A stretch of 56,722 bases of DNA from Chloroflexi bacterium UBA4736. Lineage in GTDB: Bacteria > Chloroflexota > Dormibacteria > Dormibacterales > Dormibacteraceae. Positions 20,756 through 29,433 of this stretch are shown piece after piece. A program made the position numbers and the translations under genes. Within the stretch, counting starts at the first letter, position 1, and each line of letters begins with the position of its first letter. The notes beneath the pieces are model-generated. The model saw nothing but the letters and a program-made list of their open reading frames with translations. It was not told where the DNA came from and ran no database searches. The stretch spans positions 26,179 through 82,900 of the forward strand of contig DHIW01000069.1 of the NCBI GenBank assembly GCA_002404015.1. The letters are read 5' to 3'.

Positions 20756-22267
20756 TCAGGAACCTACAGCTTCGTACTGGCCGGCGATCAGCAGTCGGCG
20801 CAGGATCTTGCCGACGGGGCTCTTGGGGATCTCACTGACCACGATCACCCGGCGCGGCCGCTTGTAGCGGGCGAGGTCGGAGGCGCGCACGAAAACGTCG
20901 ATTTCCGAGGCCTCCAGCTCGACGCCGGGCCGCGCCACCACGAAGGCGGCGACCACCTGACCCCACTTCTCGTCCGGCAGCCCGCAGACCACAGCCTCGG
21001 CCACCTTGGGATGTCGGGAAACCACGTCCTCCACCTCCAGCGGGTACACGTTCTCGCCGCCGGTGATGACCATGTCGTCGACCCGGCCCTCCACCCAGAG
21101 GTCGCCGTCGGCGTCCAGCCGGCCCAGGTCGCCGGTGTAGTACCAGCTCTCCCGGATAGCTGACTCGGTGGCCTCCGGTCTGTTGAGGTAGCCATTGAAC
21201 GCCTCGTCGCCGTCCATGCTGGCGATGATCTCGCCCAGCTCGCCGCACCCCACTGTCTCGCCCGGCGGCACCGGGCGCTCCCGCGACGCCGTCACCACCC
21301 GGATCCGCGAGTGCAGCCCCGGCCGCCCGGCACAGCCCGGCTTGTGCCGCTGGTCCGGCGACACGGTGAAGGTGTAGATCTCGGTCGAGCCGTAATGGTT
21401 GACGAAGACCTCGGGCTCGAAGGCGGCCACGCAGCGCTCGACCAGTGAGGCGGTCATTGGCGCCCCTGCGTAGGCGATCTTGCGGCAGGCAGGCAGGCGG
21501 ACCGGACCCGCCTCCATCTGGCCGAGCAGGATGTGGAACGCGGTCGGCACCAGGTAGAGTGCTGAGACTTGGAGTCGGGCCAGGAGGCCCAGCGCGTCGC
21601 CCTCAGTGAGCGAGGGCGCGGGCACGTACTTGCCGTTGACCAGCACCATCGAGAGTAGCGAACGGATGCCCATGGTGTGGGCCACAGTCTGCAGGCCGAG
21701 CGTGGATTCGCCGAGGGCGTACCGGCACTGGATGACGTGCGCCGCGCTGGCCGCGTGCTCGGCGCGGTGGGTACGCGGCACGCCCTTGGGCGTCCCCGTG
21801 GTGCCGGACGTGTAGAGGATCACCGAGAGCCCGGAGTCGTCGTTGGCGTCGGCCGCGTCCAGCGAGTCGCCGCCAGCCAGCTCGTCAATCTCCGCGGAGT
21901 CGATGGCGTCGGGCACCTCATCTAGCTCGCCGACCGCGCCCAGCACCGATTCGTCAGCGAAGAGCAGGCGAGCGCCACTGTCGCGCAGGCAGTGGCCAAG
22001 CTCGCGCGGTCCGAAGCGGAAGCTGATTGGCACGGCCACCGCCCCCGCCAGCTGGATGGCCATGTAGAGAGTGGCCACCCCCTCCGACTGGCGCATGGCC
22101 GCCGCCACCCGGTCGCCGGGACGGACCCCGCGCCGGCGCAGCGCCCCTGCCACCCCGGCGGCCCGCTCGTACCAGTCGCGGTAGGTCAGGCGACGCTGGC
22201 CATCGTCGAGCGCCGTCAGCTCCGGGTAGCGCAGCGCGGCGCTGTGGAACGCCCAGCCGATATTCAC
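20756..22267 (-). CDS. AMP-binding acyl/aryl-CoA ligase
   Basis: A 503-residue member of the ANL superfamily. The phosphate-binding loop is YTSGTTGTPKGV (about 152-163), the ATP motif is YGSTEIYTF, the hinge is YYTGDLGRLDADG, and the catalytic lysine is Lys487 in PVGKILRR near the C-terminus. It activates a carboxylic acid with ATP and attaches CoA. Closest in form to 4-chlorobenzoate/long-chain acyl-CoA ligases; the acid cannot be named. ATG at 22267 overlaps the P450 stop by 4 nt. Confidence 0.93.
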   Translation of the reverse strand: MNIGWAFHSAALRYPELTALDDGQRRLTYRDWYERAAGVAGALRRRGVRPGDRVAAAMRQSEGVATLYMAIQLAGAVAVPISFRFGPRELGHCLRDSGARLLFADESVLGAVGELDEVPDAIDSAEIDELAGGDSLDAADANDDSGLSVILYTSGTTGTPKGVPRTHRAEHAASAAHVIQCRYALGESTLGLQTVAHTMGIRSLLSMVLVNGKYVPAPSLTEGDALGLLARLQVSALYLVPTAFHILLGQMEAGPVRLPACRKIAYAGAPMTASLVERCVAAFEPEVFVNHYGSTEIYTFTVSPDQRHKPGCAGRPGLHSRIRVVTASRERPVPPGETVGCGELGEIIASMDGDEAFNGYLNRPEATESAIRESWYYTGDLGRLDADGDLWVEGRVDDMVITGGENVYPLEVEDVVSRHPKVAEAVVCGLPDEKWGQVVAAFVVARPGVELEASEIDVFVRASDLARYKRPRRVIVVSEIPKSPVGKILRRLLIAGQYEAVGS

Positions 22268-23454
22268 GCGGCGGTGAAGCGCAGTCGCAGCTCGGAGAGG
22301 GCCTGCACGTTGCTGGATGGTATGCGACCGGGCGGGGCAGCGAACTCAACTCGGGCGCAGCGTTCGGCGATCACGGCCAGCGCCTCCTGGAGCTCGATCC
22401 TGGCCAGCGGCGCCCCGATGCAGGCGTGCTCGCCGCCGCCGAAGATCAGCTGCGGCGGCATCGGCTTGCGCGTGATGTCAAAGCGGTCGGGCTCAGGGTA
22501 GGCGTTGGGGTCGCGGTGGGCCGAGGCGACCGAGGGCAGGATCCACTCGTTGTCGGGGATCCGGAATCCGCGGAACTCGATAGCCTCGTCGGCCATCCGC
22601 TGTGCGACGTAGATGCGGGGCGAGAACCGGCAGCACTCCTCGACTGCGCTCCGGAGCAGGCTGGGATCGGCGCGCAGCAAGTCCCACTGATCGGGGTGCT
22701 CGATGAGCAGGGCAAGCGCCAGTGCGATCTGGTTGGAGGTGTTGTCGGTGCTCGCCTCTAGCACGGTGGCCACCAGGTTGACCGTCTCCTCCTCGGTCAG
22801 CCGGTCGCCCGCCTCGTGGGCGGCGATGGCCGTCGACACCAGGTCCTCGCCGGGGTTCTTGCGACGCTGGGCGATCAGGTCGCGTACGAAAGTGTCGAGC
22901 TCAGTGTAGGCGGCCTCGATCTCCTCTCGGTAGCGCGGGTCCATGAAGAAAATCTTGAGCAGCGAGTCCGAGATCCGGCTGATGAAGGCGGCCTCCGAGA
23001 AGGGCACGTCGACCATCTGGCAGAAGAGTGCCGCCGGCAGTCGGCTGGCGACCTGGGTCATGAATTCCAGCTCCTCGCCGCCCTCGTCGAGGTACTCATT
23101 CATCAGCCGGCGCGCTAGCACCCGCATCTGCTCCACCGCCTTGAACCCGAAAAAGGGGGTCAGGATCTTCTTGAGCCGCACGTGATCGGCTCCCCGCGAG
23201 TAGAGGATGGAGGAGGTCCAGGCGTCGAAGAAGGGGCCGGACGTGATGCCGCTCATCCGCGCCAACTTCTCGCCGCCGTTCTGGAAGCGGCGGTCGCGCA
23301 TCAGCTCCACGCAGGCGTCGTAGGTGAGGACCTGGTAGCCGAGTTCGGTGCTCACGATCCAAGAGCGCTCACGCGCCCGGGCGAAGGCCGCGTAGGGGTC
23401 GCGCTGGAACTCGGGGTTCAAGACGCTGAGGGTGGGGACTTCGATAGTAGCCAT
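22264..23454 (-). CDS. Cytochrome P450 with Asn at the I-helix Thr position
   Basis: A 396-residue soluble bacterial P450. The heme-thiolate loop is FGGGEHACIGAPLARIE with Cys345 as iron ligand, and E273-C-C-R276 is the K-helix ExxR motif. The I-helix reads EASTDNTSN, so the Thr next to the acidic residue is Asn238. An AAGGAG ribosome site precedes the ATG at 23454. It is the first of the enzyme genes after the transporter genes (92-nt gap) and overlaps the CoA-ligase gene. Probably hydroxylates or demethylates the imported substrate; the redox partner is not encoded here. Confidence 0.93.
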   Translation of the reverse strand: MATIEVPTLSVLNPEFQRDPYAAFARARERSWIVSTELGYQVLTYDACVELMRDRRFQNGGEKLARMSGITSGPFFDAWTSSILYSRGADHVRLKKILTPFFGFKAVEQMRVLARRLMNEYLDEGGEELEFMTQVASRLPAALFCQMVDVPFSEAAFISRISDSLLKIFFMDPRYREEIEAAYTELDTFVRDLIAQRRKNPGEDLVSTAIAAHEAGDRLTEEETVNLVATVLEASTDNTSNQIALALALLIEHPDQWDLLRADPSLLRSAVEECCRFSPRIYVAQRMADEAIEFRGFRIPDNEWILPSVASAHRDPNAYPEPDRFDITRKPMPPQLIFGGGEHACIGAPLARIELQEALAVIAERCARVEFAAPPGRIPSSNVQALSELRLRFTAA

Positions 23455-23546
23455 GCTCAGGGCTCCTTGTGCTGGCCGATTACGCCTTTGATTCGAGGAA
23501 GCCTAGCGAAATCTATGGCCATGAACAAGCTCTGCCATCAGAGTCG

Positions 23547-24512
23547 CTACCGCTCCTCACGAACGTAGGCCATACCTAGCGCCGCCGGCGCGTCTCCGGG
23601 GCGCTTGAAGCGACGGGCCGAGACGATTACCAGGACCACGATCGTCATCAGGTAGGGGAGCGCGCTCAGGAGCTCCGGCGGCCAGTGCACGCCGTGGGCC
23701 TGGAGGATGAAGCCGAGGCTCGCGAAGCCGCCGAAGGCGTAGGCGCCGGCGAGCACGTACTGCGGGCGCCAGAAGGAGAAGATGACCAGCGCCAGCGCGA
23801 TCCAGCCCGCGCCCGCGGTGAGGCCATTGGACCAGTCGGGTGTAATGGCCAAACTGAAGCAGGCGCCCCCGACCCCGGCTAGGCAGCCGCCGGCCACGGT
23901 GTGGGCATACCGGTAGGCAATCACACTGACGCCGAGGCTGTCGGCCGCGGCCGGCGCCTCGCCGACCGCCCGCAGGTGGAGGCCCGGCCGGGTGCGCCAG
24001 AGGTAGAAGGCGACCAGCAGCACCAGCGCCCACGAGCCGTACACGAGCAGGTTCTGGCGGAACAGGATGTCGCCTAGGATCGGGATGTCGCCCAGCGCAG
24101 GCACCGTCACGCCCTGGAAACGGTGCCTGGCCAGCATGCCGCCGAGGTGGTTCTCGGCGCCGATGTATGACGAGAGCCCGCCGGCTCCGGCGAAGATGGT
24201 CAGCGCCAGCCCGCTCACGATCTGGTTGCCGCGCAGGCTGACCACCAGCAGGGCATGGATTAGCGCCACAGCGCCCCCAGCCACGGCCGCAATCGCGATC
24301 GCCAGCGGCAGCGCCGAGGCGTCGGGGCCTCCGATCCGGGTCACCGCCCAAAAGCCGGATACCGCCCCCATCAGCATCATCCCCTCGATCCCCAGGTTGA
24401 CCACGCCCGAGCGCTCCGCCAGCAGCTCGCCAAGGGCGGCGTAGACCAGCGGCGTCCCATAGAAGACCGCCGCCGCGGCCACGCCGATCAGGATCGCTTC
24501 GGCGCTGCTCAC
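23547..24512 (-). CDS. ABC transporter permease, BMP/nucleoside type (second permease)
   Basis: A 321-residue integral membrane protein with about eight to nine hydrophobic helices. GTG 24512 was chosen because it overlaps the stop of the first permease (GTGA) and is followed by VSSAEAILIGVAAAAVFYGTP. Upstream in-frame extension is GC-rich shadow sequence. It carries the typical YAALGELLAERSGVVNLGIEGMM-like stretch at the N-terminus that marks NupQ/YufQ-type permeases. It forms the membrane channel with the permease encoded just upstream. Confidence 0.92.
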   Translation of the reverse strand: MSSAEAILIGVAAAAVFYGTPLVYAALGELLAERSGVVNLGIEGMMLMGAVSGFWAVTRIGGPDASALPLAIAIAAVAGGAVALIHALLVVSLRGNQIVSGLALTIFAGAGGLSSYIGAENHLGGMLARHRFQGVTVPALGDIPILGDILFRQNLLVYGSWALVLLVAFYLWRTRPGLHLRAVGEAPAAADSLGVSVIAYRYAHTVAGGCLAGVGGACFSLAITPDWSNGLTAGAGWIALALVIFSFWRPQYVLAGAYAFGGFASLGFILQAHGVHWPPELLSALPYLMTIVVLVIVSARRFKRPGDAPAALGMAYVREER

Positions 24513-25645
24513 AGGCTCTCCGCCGGCGCGTCGGCAGGAGCCCCCACTCGGGCCGGGGCCGGACGGCGGCCCCAGCCCAGGCGGTAGCCGGCGACCGCCT
24601 CCCCGGCGACCACGAAGAAGAGGATTACGCCCTGCAGGACTCCGACCAGGCCACTGGGCAGGTCCGAACCGGCGATGCTGTAGCTGGCGCTGTAGAGACC
24701 TCCCACAAGCAGCGCCACCGGCACTACGGCCAGCGAGTTGTAGCGGGCGAGGGCGGCCACCACGATGCCGCTGTAACCGAAGCCGGAGGCCTGCATGCCG
24801 GCGGGGTCGAGCGCGTGCCGGAAGTCGCCCGAGTCGCTGGCCCCCGCCAGGCCGGCCAGCGCCCCGGACAGGCACATGACCGTGACCACCGTGCGCCGGA
24901 CGCTGATCCCGGCGTAGGTCGCCGTCGCCGGCGAGTCGCCCACCACCCGGGCCTGGAAGCCCGCCGTGGTCGACCGGAAGAGCAGCCACACCACCACAGC
25001 CAGCAGTGCGCCGGCCAGGAACCCGAGCGGCGCCGCCACGCCGGTGCCTGGGATCTCCAGCACCGGCCACAGTGCGGGCCCCTCCAGGTGCTTGCCCGTG
25101 GGAAAGACCTTGGCGCTAGCCGAGGACAGGTCGCGCCAGAACGAGCCGCTGTCGTAAATCAGGTAGGCGATCAACAGCCCCCCCAGGTAGTTGAGCATCA
25201 GCGTGGTGATGATCTCGTTGGTCTTCAGGAAGGCCCGCAGCAGGGCGGGGACCAGGGCCCAGGCTGCCCCGGTGGCAGCGCCGGCCAGCATCATGGCCGG
25301 CACGACCAAGACGCCGAAGCGGTCGCCCATCAGCAGGGCCACGCCCAGGGCTCCCACCGAGCCGAGGTAGAGCTGGCCCTCCCCGCCGATGTTCCAGAGC
25401 CGGATTCGGAAGGCAGTGGCCGCGGCCAGGCTGGCCAGCAGGAGCGGCGCCGAGGATACCAGCGTGGCCTGTAGCGCGCCCGGCGCCAGGAAACCGGCGG
25501 CGGCGATCTCGGCGTAGATGTGCAGGGGGTCGTGGCCGGTGACCGCCAACAGCAGGGCGCCGAAGAGCCCGGCAGCCACCAGCGAGCCCAGCGGCACCAA
25601 CACGGGCGCCGCAGGCAGCGCGGAGGCCTGGCGCTCGACCCTCAT
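24509..25645 (-). CDS. ABC transporter permease, BMP/nucleoside type (first permease)
   Basis: A 378-residue membrane protein of the NupP/YufP type. It contains RIRLWNIGGEGQLYLG in the first third, the diagnostic motif of this permease class, and about nine hydrophobic helices. ATG 25645 overlaps the stop of the ATP-binding subunit by 4 nt. Together with the second permease, the ATPase and the lipoprotein it makes a complete importer. Confidence 0.92.
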   Translation of the reverse strand: MRVERQASALPAAPVLVPLGSLVAAGLFGALLLAVTGHDPLHIYAEIAAAGFLAPGALQATLVSSAPLLLASLAAATAFRIRLWNIGGEGQLYLGSVGALGVALLMGDRFGVLVVPAMMLAGAATGAAWALVPALLRAFLKTNEIITTLMLNYLGGLLIAYLIYDSGSFWRDLSSASAKVFPTGKHLEGPALWPVLEIPGTGVAAPLGFLAGALLAVVVWLLFRSTTAGFQARVVGDSPATATYAGISVRRTVVTVMCLSGALAGLAGASDSGDFRHALDPAGMQASGFGYSGIVVAALARYNSLAVVPVALLVGGLYSASYSIAGSDLPSGLVGVLQGVILFFVVAGEAVAGYRLGWGRRPAPARVGAPADAPAESL

Positions 25646-27222
25646 GCGCCGGCGCCGAGCATGAGCAGGCCCAGCTTCTCGGCCTCTGTCTCCCGGCGCG
25701 GCATCTCGCCCGCGATGGCGCCCCGGTAGAGGACCGCGATCCGGTCGGCCAGCTCGAGGATCTCGTCCAGGTCGTCGCTGATCAGCACCACCGCGCCTCC
25801 GCCCGTGGCCACGCCGCGGATGGCCTCGCGCACGAACCTGGTGGCCCCCACGTCCAGCCCCTGGCTGGGCGAGACCGCCACGATCAGCCGCGGCCGGTTC
25901 GCTAGCTCGCGCGCGATCACGGTCTTCTGGATGTTGCCGCCGGAGAGCACACGAACCGGGGCGCCGGGGCCGGTGGCGGCGATCGCGTACTCGCCGATGA
26001 GTCGGCGCGCGTGGCGCTCGACGCGGCGCCGCGAGAGCAGGCCCAGGCGGCTGAAGGCATGCCAGGCGCGGGTGCGCAGGACCAGGTTCTCGGCCACGCT
26101 GAGGCCGGGTGCGACCGCCTCCCCCAGGCGGTCCTCGGGCACGTAGGCGACGCCCGCCCTCAGGGCCCCCCGAGCGCCCCGCCCGCTCGTCCGCCGGCCG
26201 TCCACCAGGACCTCGCCGGTCGCTGGCCGGGCGGTGCCGGCGATCACCTCGGCCAACAGCCGCTGGCCGTTGCCGGAGACTCCGGCCACGCCCAGGATCT
26301 CGCCTGCGGCCACCTGCAGGGAGACGTTGCGCAGGCGACCGGAGCCGTCGCCGGCGCTCACGCCGCGCAGCTCCAGCACGGGAGTCGCATCGCGCCGGGC
26401 TGGCGCGGCGGGTGGCCGCGGCGGGGGCTCCGGCAGATCGCGGCCGATCATGGTCCTAGCCAACGAGCGCGGGTCGCAGTCCCGTGCGGCCAGGGTCGCC
26501 ACCGCCCGTCCGCGGCGAAGGACGGTGACCCGGTCGGCCACCGCCAGCACCTCGTTCAGGCGATGCGAGATGAGCAGTATCGCCCGGTCGGCGCGGGAGG
26601 CCTGGCGGAGCGTCTGCAGCAGCGCGTCCGCCTCCTGGGGGGTGAGCAGGGCGGTGGGCTCGTCGAGGATGAGCACGGCGGGATCGCGGAAGAGGGCCTT
26701 GAGCACTTCGACCCGCTGCCGCTGCCCTAGCGCCAGGTCGCCCACACGAGCCCGCAAGTCCACATCCAGTCCGTGGCGGCGGCCGACCTCGGCGATCCGC
26801 TCGTCCATCTCGCCCCGTGCACCGCTCATCCACGGCTCGGCCGGATGGCCGAGCAATACGTTGTCGGCGACCGTCAGCGAGGGCACCAGCCGGAAGTGCT
26901 GATGGACCATGAAGACGCCGGCGTCGACCGCCTGCCTGGGGGATCGGAACTCAACCGGCTGCCCGCGCAGCCGGATCTGCCCGGAGTCAGGCCGGTAGAG
27001 CCCGGTCAGGATGCTGGCCAGCGTCGACTTGCCGGCGCCGTTCTCCCCCAGCAAAGCGTGGACCTCGCCTGGCATCAGGTCGAGGTCCACACCGTCGTTG
27101 GCGATCACTCCCGGGAAGACCTTGGTGATCGCCCGGATCTCCAGGAGGGGAGGTGCGCCCTCCCCCTCCTGGTGCGGATCGCCCTCGCTATCCTTTGGGA
27201 CTGCCGACGACCCCTTGGACAA
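25642..27222 (-). CDS. ABC transporter ATP-binding protein, duplicated domains
   Basis: A 526-residue protein with two ABC cassettes, as in sugar and nucleoside importers. The first has Walker A GENGAGKST, signature LALGQRQRVEVLKAL and Walker B LILDEPTALLTPQE. The second has the degenerate P-loop GVSGNGQRLL and signature LSGGNIQKTVIARELA, usual for the NupO/YufO class. It powers uptake. The start at 27222 overlaps the lipoprotein gene by 35 bp. The first about 25 residues are low-complexity and acidic, so the true start may be internal, but no later ATG or GTG exists before the first beta strand. Confidence 0.93.
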   Translation of the reverse strand: MSKGSSAVPKDSEGDPHQEGEGAPPLLEIRAITKVFPGVIANDGVDLDLMPGEVHALLGENGAGKSTLASILTGLYRPDSGQIRLRGQPVEFRSPRQAVDAGVFMVHQHFRLVPSLTVADNVLLGHPAEPWMSGARGEMDERIAEVGRRHGLDVDLRARVGDLALGQRQRVEVLKALFRDPAVLILDEPTALLTPQEADALLQTLRQASRADRAILLISHRLNEVLAVADRVTVLRRGRAVATLAARDCDPRSLARTMIGRDLPEPPPRPPAAPARRDATPVLELRGVSAGDGSGRLRNVSLQVAAGEILGVAGVSGNGQRLLAEVIAGTARPATGEVLVDGRRTSGRGARGALRAGVAYVPEDRLGEAVAPGLSVAENLVLRTRAWHAFSRLGLLSRRRVERHARRLIGEYAIAATGPGAPVRVLSGGNIQKTVIARELANRPRLIVAVSPSQGLDVGATRFVREAIRGVATGGGAVVLISDDLDEILELADRIAVLYRGAIAGEMPRRETEAEKLGLLMLGAGA

Positions 27223-28288
27223 ACCAGTCCATGGTGAGGACTTTGTCGAGCGTCATGCGGGTGCCGGCTGGGACCATCTCGGTGCCGGACTGGTCCTTCA
27301 GCGGACCGGTGAACTCATAGAAGCTGCCTGCGGCCAGTTCCTTTCGCTTCTGATCCATCCTGTTCTTGGTGTCGGCGGAGACCGACTTGCCCAGCGGCGC
27401 CAGGGCGATGATCCCGTCCTTGAAGCCCCCGTAGTAGCTGCCGCTCTTCCACGTGCCGTTGATACCCGCGGTCACTCGGTCGACGTAGTAAGGCCCCCAG
27501 TTGTAGGTCAGGCCCGTGAGCCATGTGTTGGGCCCGAACGACATCTCGTCCGAGCCGTAGCCGACCCACTTGATGCCAGCGGCATCGGCGGCCTCGCCCG
27601 CCGTCGGGTTGTCGACACCCACGATCGCGATGGTGTCCGCGCCAGCCGCGATCAGGCCCTCGGCGGCCTTCCGCTCCTTAGCGGGGTCGGAGAAGGTGTT
27701 GGTCCAGACCACCTGGGCGGTTACGCTGGGCTTCACGGACTGGGCGCCGAGCAAGAGCGCGTTGATCTCCCGGATCGCCTGCGGGATCGGGAACGAGCAG
27801 ACGACGCCGATCTTGCCGTTCTTACTGGCCGCGGCGAGGGCGATGCCGCGCAGATAGTCGACGTCCTCCGAGGCGCCGTTGTACTCCGCGAGGTTGGCGG
27901 CCAGCTGGAACCCGGTGGCGACCTCGAACTTGACGTCGGGATGCTTCTTGGCCTCATTCACGAACGGGTCCTGGAACCCAAAGGAGGTTCCAAAGATCAT
28001 CTTGTTGCCGTCCCGGATCAGGCTCTCTACCACCTGCTCGGTCTGCGGGCCCTCGGGCACATTCTCGCGGTAGGTGGTGGCGACCTTGCTGCCCAGCTTC
28101 TGCTCGACCATCAGCCTCCCGTCGTCGTGTGCCTTGCTCCAGCCGATGGTGGTGCGGGCCGAGTTGTAGACGAAGGCAACCTTGTATGCCTGGCTGGAAG
28201 GCGTGGAGGAGGACGAGCTCCCGCTGCAACCGACTACGAGGACCAGGAGCGAGCCGATGATCGGACCGAGTCTTAGCCTGATTCCCAC
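27188..28288 (-). CDS. BMP-family substrate-binding lipoprotein
   Basis: A 366-residue extracytoplasmic receptor. A lipobox LVVGC with Cys21 and a Ser-rich linker show attachment to the outer face of the membrane. The mature part has the BMP/Med fold, with VAFVYNSARTTIGWSKAHDDGR, then IFGTSFGFQDP and GVVCSFPIPQ. BMP proteins bind nucleosides, purines and related compounds. First gene of the leftward catabolic operon, divergent from the tandem-Lrp regulator. The family is clear; the ligand is not. Confidence 0.93.
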   Translation of the reverse strand: MGIRLRLGPIIGSLLVLVVGCSGSSSSSTPSSQAYKVAFVYNSARTTIGWSKAHDDGRLMVEQKLGSKVATTYRENVPEGPQTEQVVESLIRDGNKMIFGTSFGFQDPFVNEAKKHPDVKFEVATGFQLAANLAEYNGASEDVDYLRGIALAAASKNGKIGVVCSFPIPQAIREINALLLGAQSVKPSVTAQVVWTNTFSDPAKERKAAEGLIAAGADTIAIVGVDNPTAGEAADAAGIKWVGYGSDEMSFGPNTWLTGLTYNWGPYYVDRVTAGINGTWKSGSYYGGFKDGIIALAPLGKSVSADTKNRMDQKRKELAAGSFYEFTGPLKDQSGTEMVPAGTRMTLDKVLTMDWFVQGVVGSPKG

Positions 28289-28374
28289 CTCAACCTCCCA
28301 AACAGGGGCCCCTAGGCCATTGAGCCATCAAGTAGGCCAGCGATGGGCGGTGAACATAGAGGATTTAATGCGTA

Positions 28375-28394
28375 GTGTCAAGGAACGGCGACAC
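28375..28394. promoter_or_regulatory. Candidate operator GTGTC-N10-GACAC
   Basis: An inverted repeat GTGTC (28375-28379) and GACAC (28390-28394) with a 10-bp spacer lies just before the regulator start, in the 111-bp gap between the divergent importer and regulator genes. Position and symmetry suit binding by the adjacent Lrp-type protein. A second palindrome, AGGGGCCCCT, lies closer to the importer gene. Low certainty. Confidence 0.3.
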
Positions 28395-28399
28395 ATTCC

Positions 28400-29374
28400 G
28401 TGGTGAGGTCTGCGGGCGACGATGCCGCTATGCTGCCGGTCGTGCTGGACCAAGTCGACGACTCGATCATCGAGCTCCTCCAGCGAGACGGCCGGATACC
28501 GGTTCGCCGGCTGGCGGCGGCCGTCGGCATGTCGGAGACCGCCGTCCGCCAGCGCCTCCAGCGGCTGCAGGGCGACGGCGTGATCCGGGTGATCGGGCTG
28601 GTCGACCCCCAGGCCCTAGGCCGGCCGCTGATCGCGTGGTTCCTGATCCGGACCAACCGGGATAGCCAGGACGTGGGCAAGCGCGTAGGCGCGCTGTCGG
28701 CGGTGCGCTGGCTGGTCCGATGCCAGGACGTGGACCGCCTGGTAGCGGAGATCAGTTGCGCCACCAACAGCGAATTGCTCGCCTTCGTCAATGACCAGCT
28801 GCGCCCGATCGAGGGCGTGGAGTCGGCAGAGACGCTGATCCATCTGCAGACGCACGTCACCGAGTTCCGTTACTCGTCCTCCTACATGTCAAACGGCCGC
28901 AGCGAGGACGTGTGGGTGCGCGGCGCCTCGCCCAGCCGCCCTCTCGACGCGGTCGACCGCATCATCGTTGACGCTCTCCAGCAGGACGGCCGCATCACGT
29001 TCAAGCGGTTGGGGGATCTGGCCGGGCTGACGACCGCCTCGGCGCGCCAGCGCTACCAGCGCCTGGTGCGGGACGGCATCCTACGCGTGCGAGCGGTGCC
29101 GGACCCGGCGCGGCTCGGGATGGAGGTGGTGGCGCTGCTGGGGGTGACCGTGCGCGGCAGCTCGACCGCCATTGCGGAGTCGATGATGACCCGGCCGGAG
29201 GTCACTCTCCTCTGTGAGTGCGCCGGCCGCTACGACATCCTGGTCGAGGTAGTCTGCCGCGATCGTTCCCACTTCGAAGCTCTCTTTCATGACGCTGTGC
29301 GCGGCAACCCCAGCGTGCGCACGGTCGACGTGTTCCGCTACGGCGAATTGATTAAGGACGGTTACGGCTTCTGA
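28400..29374 (+). CDS. Tandem Lrp/AsnC-type transcriptional regulator
   Basis: A 324-residue protein made of two complete Lrp/AsnC halves. The first helix-turn-helix (LDQVDDSIIELLQRDGRIP, about 16-60) is followed by a ligand-type RAM domain. The second (LDAVDRIIVDALQQDGRIT, about 182-230) is followed by a second RAM domain ending at the C-terminus. Usual Lrp proteins are about 150 residues with one copy of each. The gene points away from the importer/catabolic operon and probably controls it in response to the substrate or an amino-acid-like intermediate. GTG 28400 is used here; ATG 28430 (MLPVVLDQVDD) is an equally good start. Confidence 0.9.
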   Translation: MVRSAGDDAAMLPVVLDQVDDSIIELLQRDGRIPVRRLAAAVGMSETAVRQRLQRLQGDGVIRVIGLVDPQALGRPLIAWFLIRTNRDSQDVGKRVGALSAVRWLVRCQDVDRLVAEISCATNSELLAFVNDQLRPIEGVESAETLIHLQTHVTEFRYSSSYMSNGRSEDVWVRGASPSRPLDAVDRIIVDALQQDGRITFKRLGDLAGLTTASARQRYQRLVRDGILRVRAVPDPARLGMEVVALLGVTVRGSSTAIAESMMTRPEVTLLCECAGRYDILVEVVCRDRSHFEALFHDAVRGNPSVRTVDVFRYGELIKDGYGF

Positions 29375-29398
29375 TCGGCGCTGTTTCTATCGTTGTGA

Positions 29399-29427
29399 TT
29401 GCGCTGGGCCACAGCATCCGCTAGCCT
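29399..29427 (+). promoter_or_regulatory. Promoter of the second P450 gene (leaderless type)
   Basis: TTGCGC (29399-29404) and TAGCCT (29422-29427) are 17 bp apart. The -10 ends 6 nt before the ATG at 29434, so the transcript would start at or near the start codon. No ribosome site precedes this gene. Confidence 0.5.
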
Positions 29428-29433
29428 CGCGCA

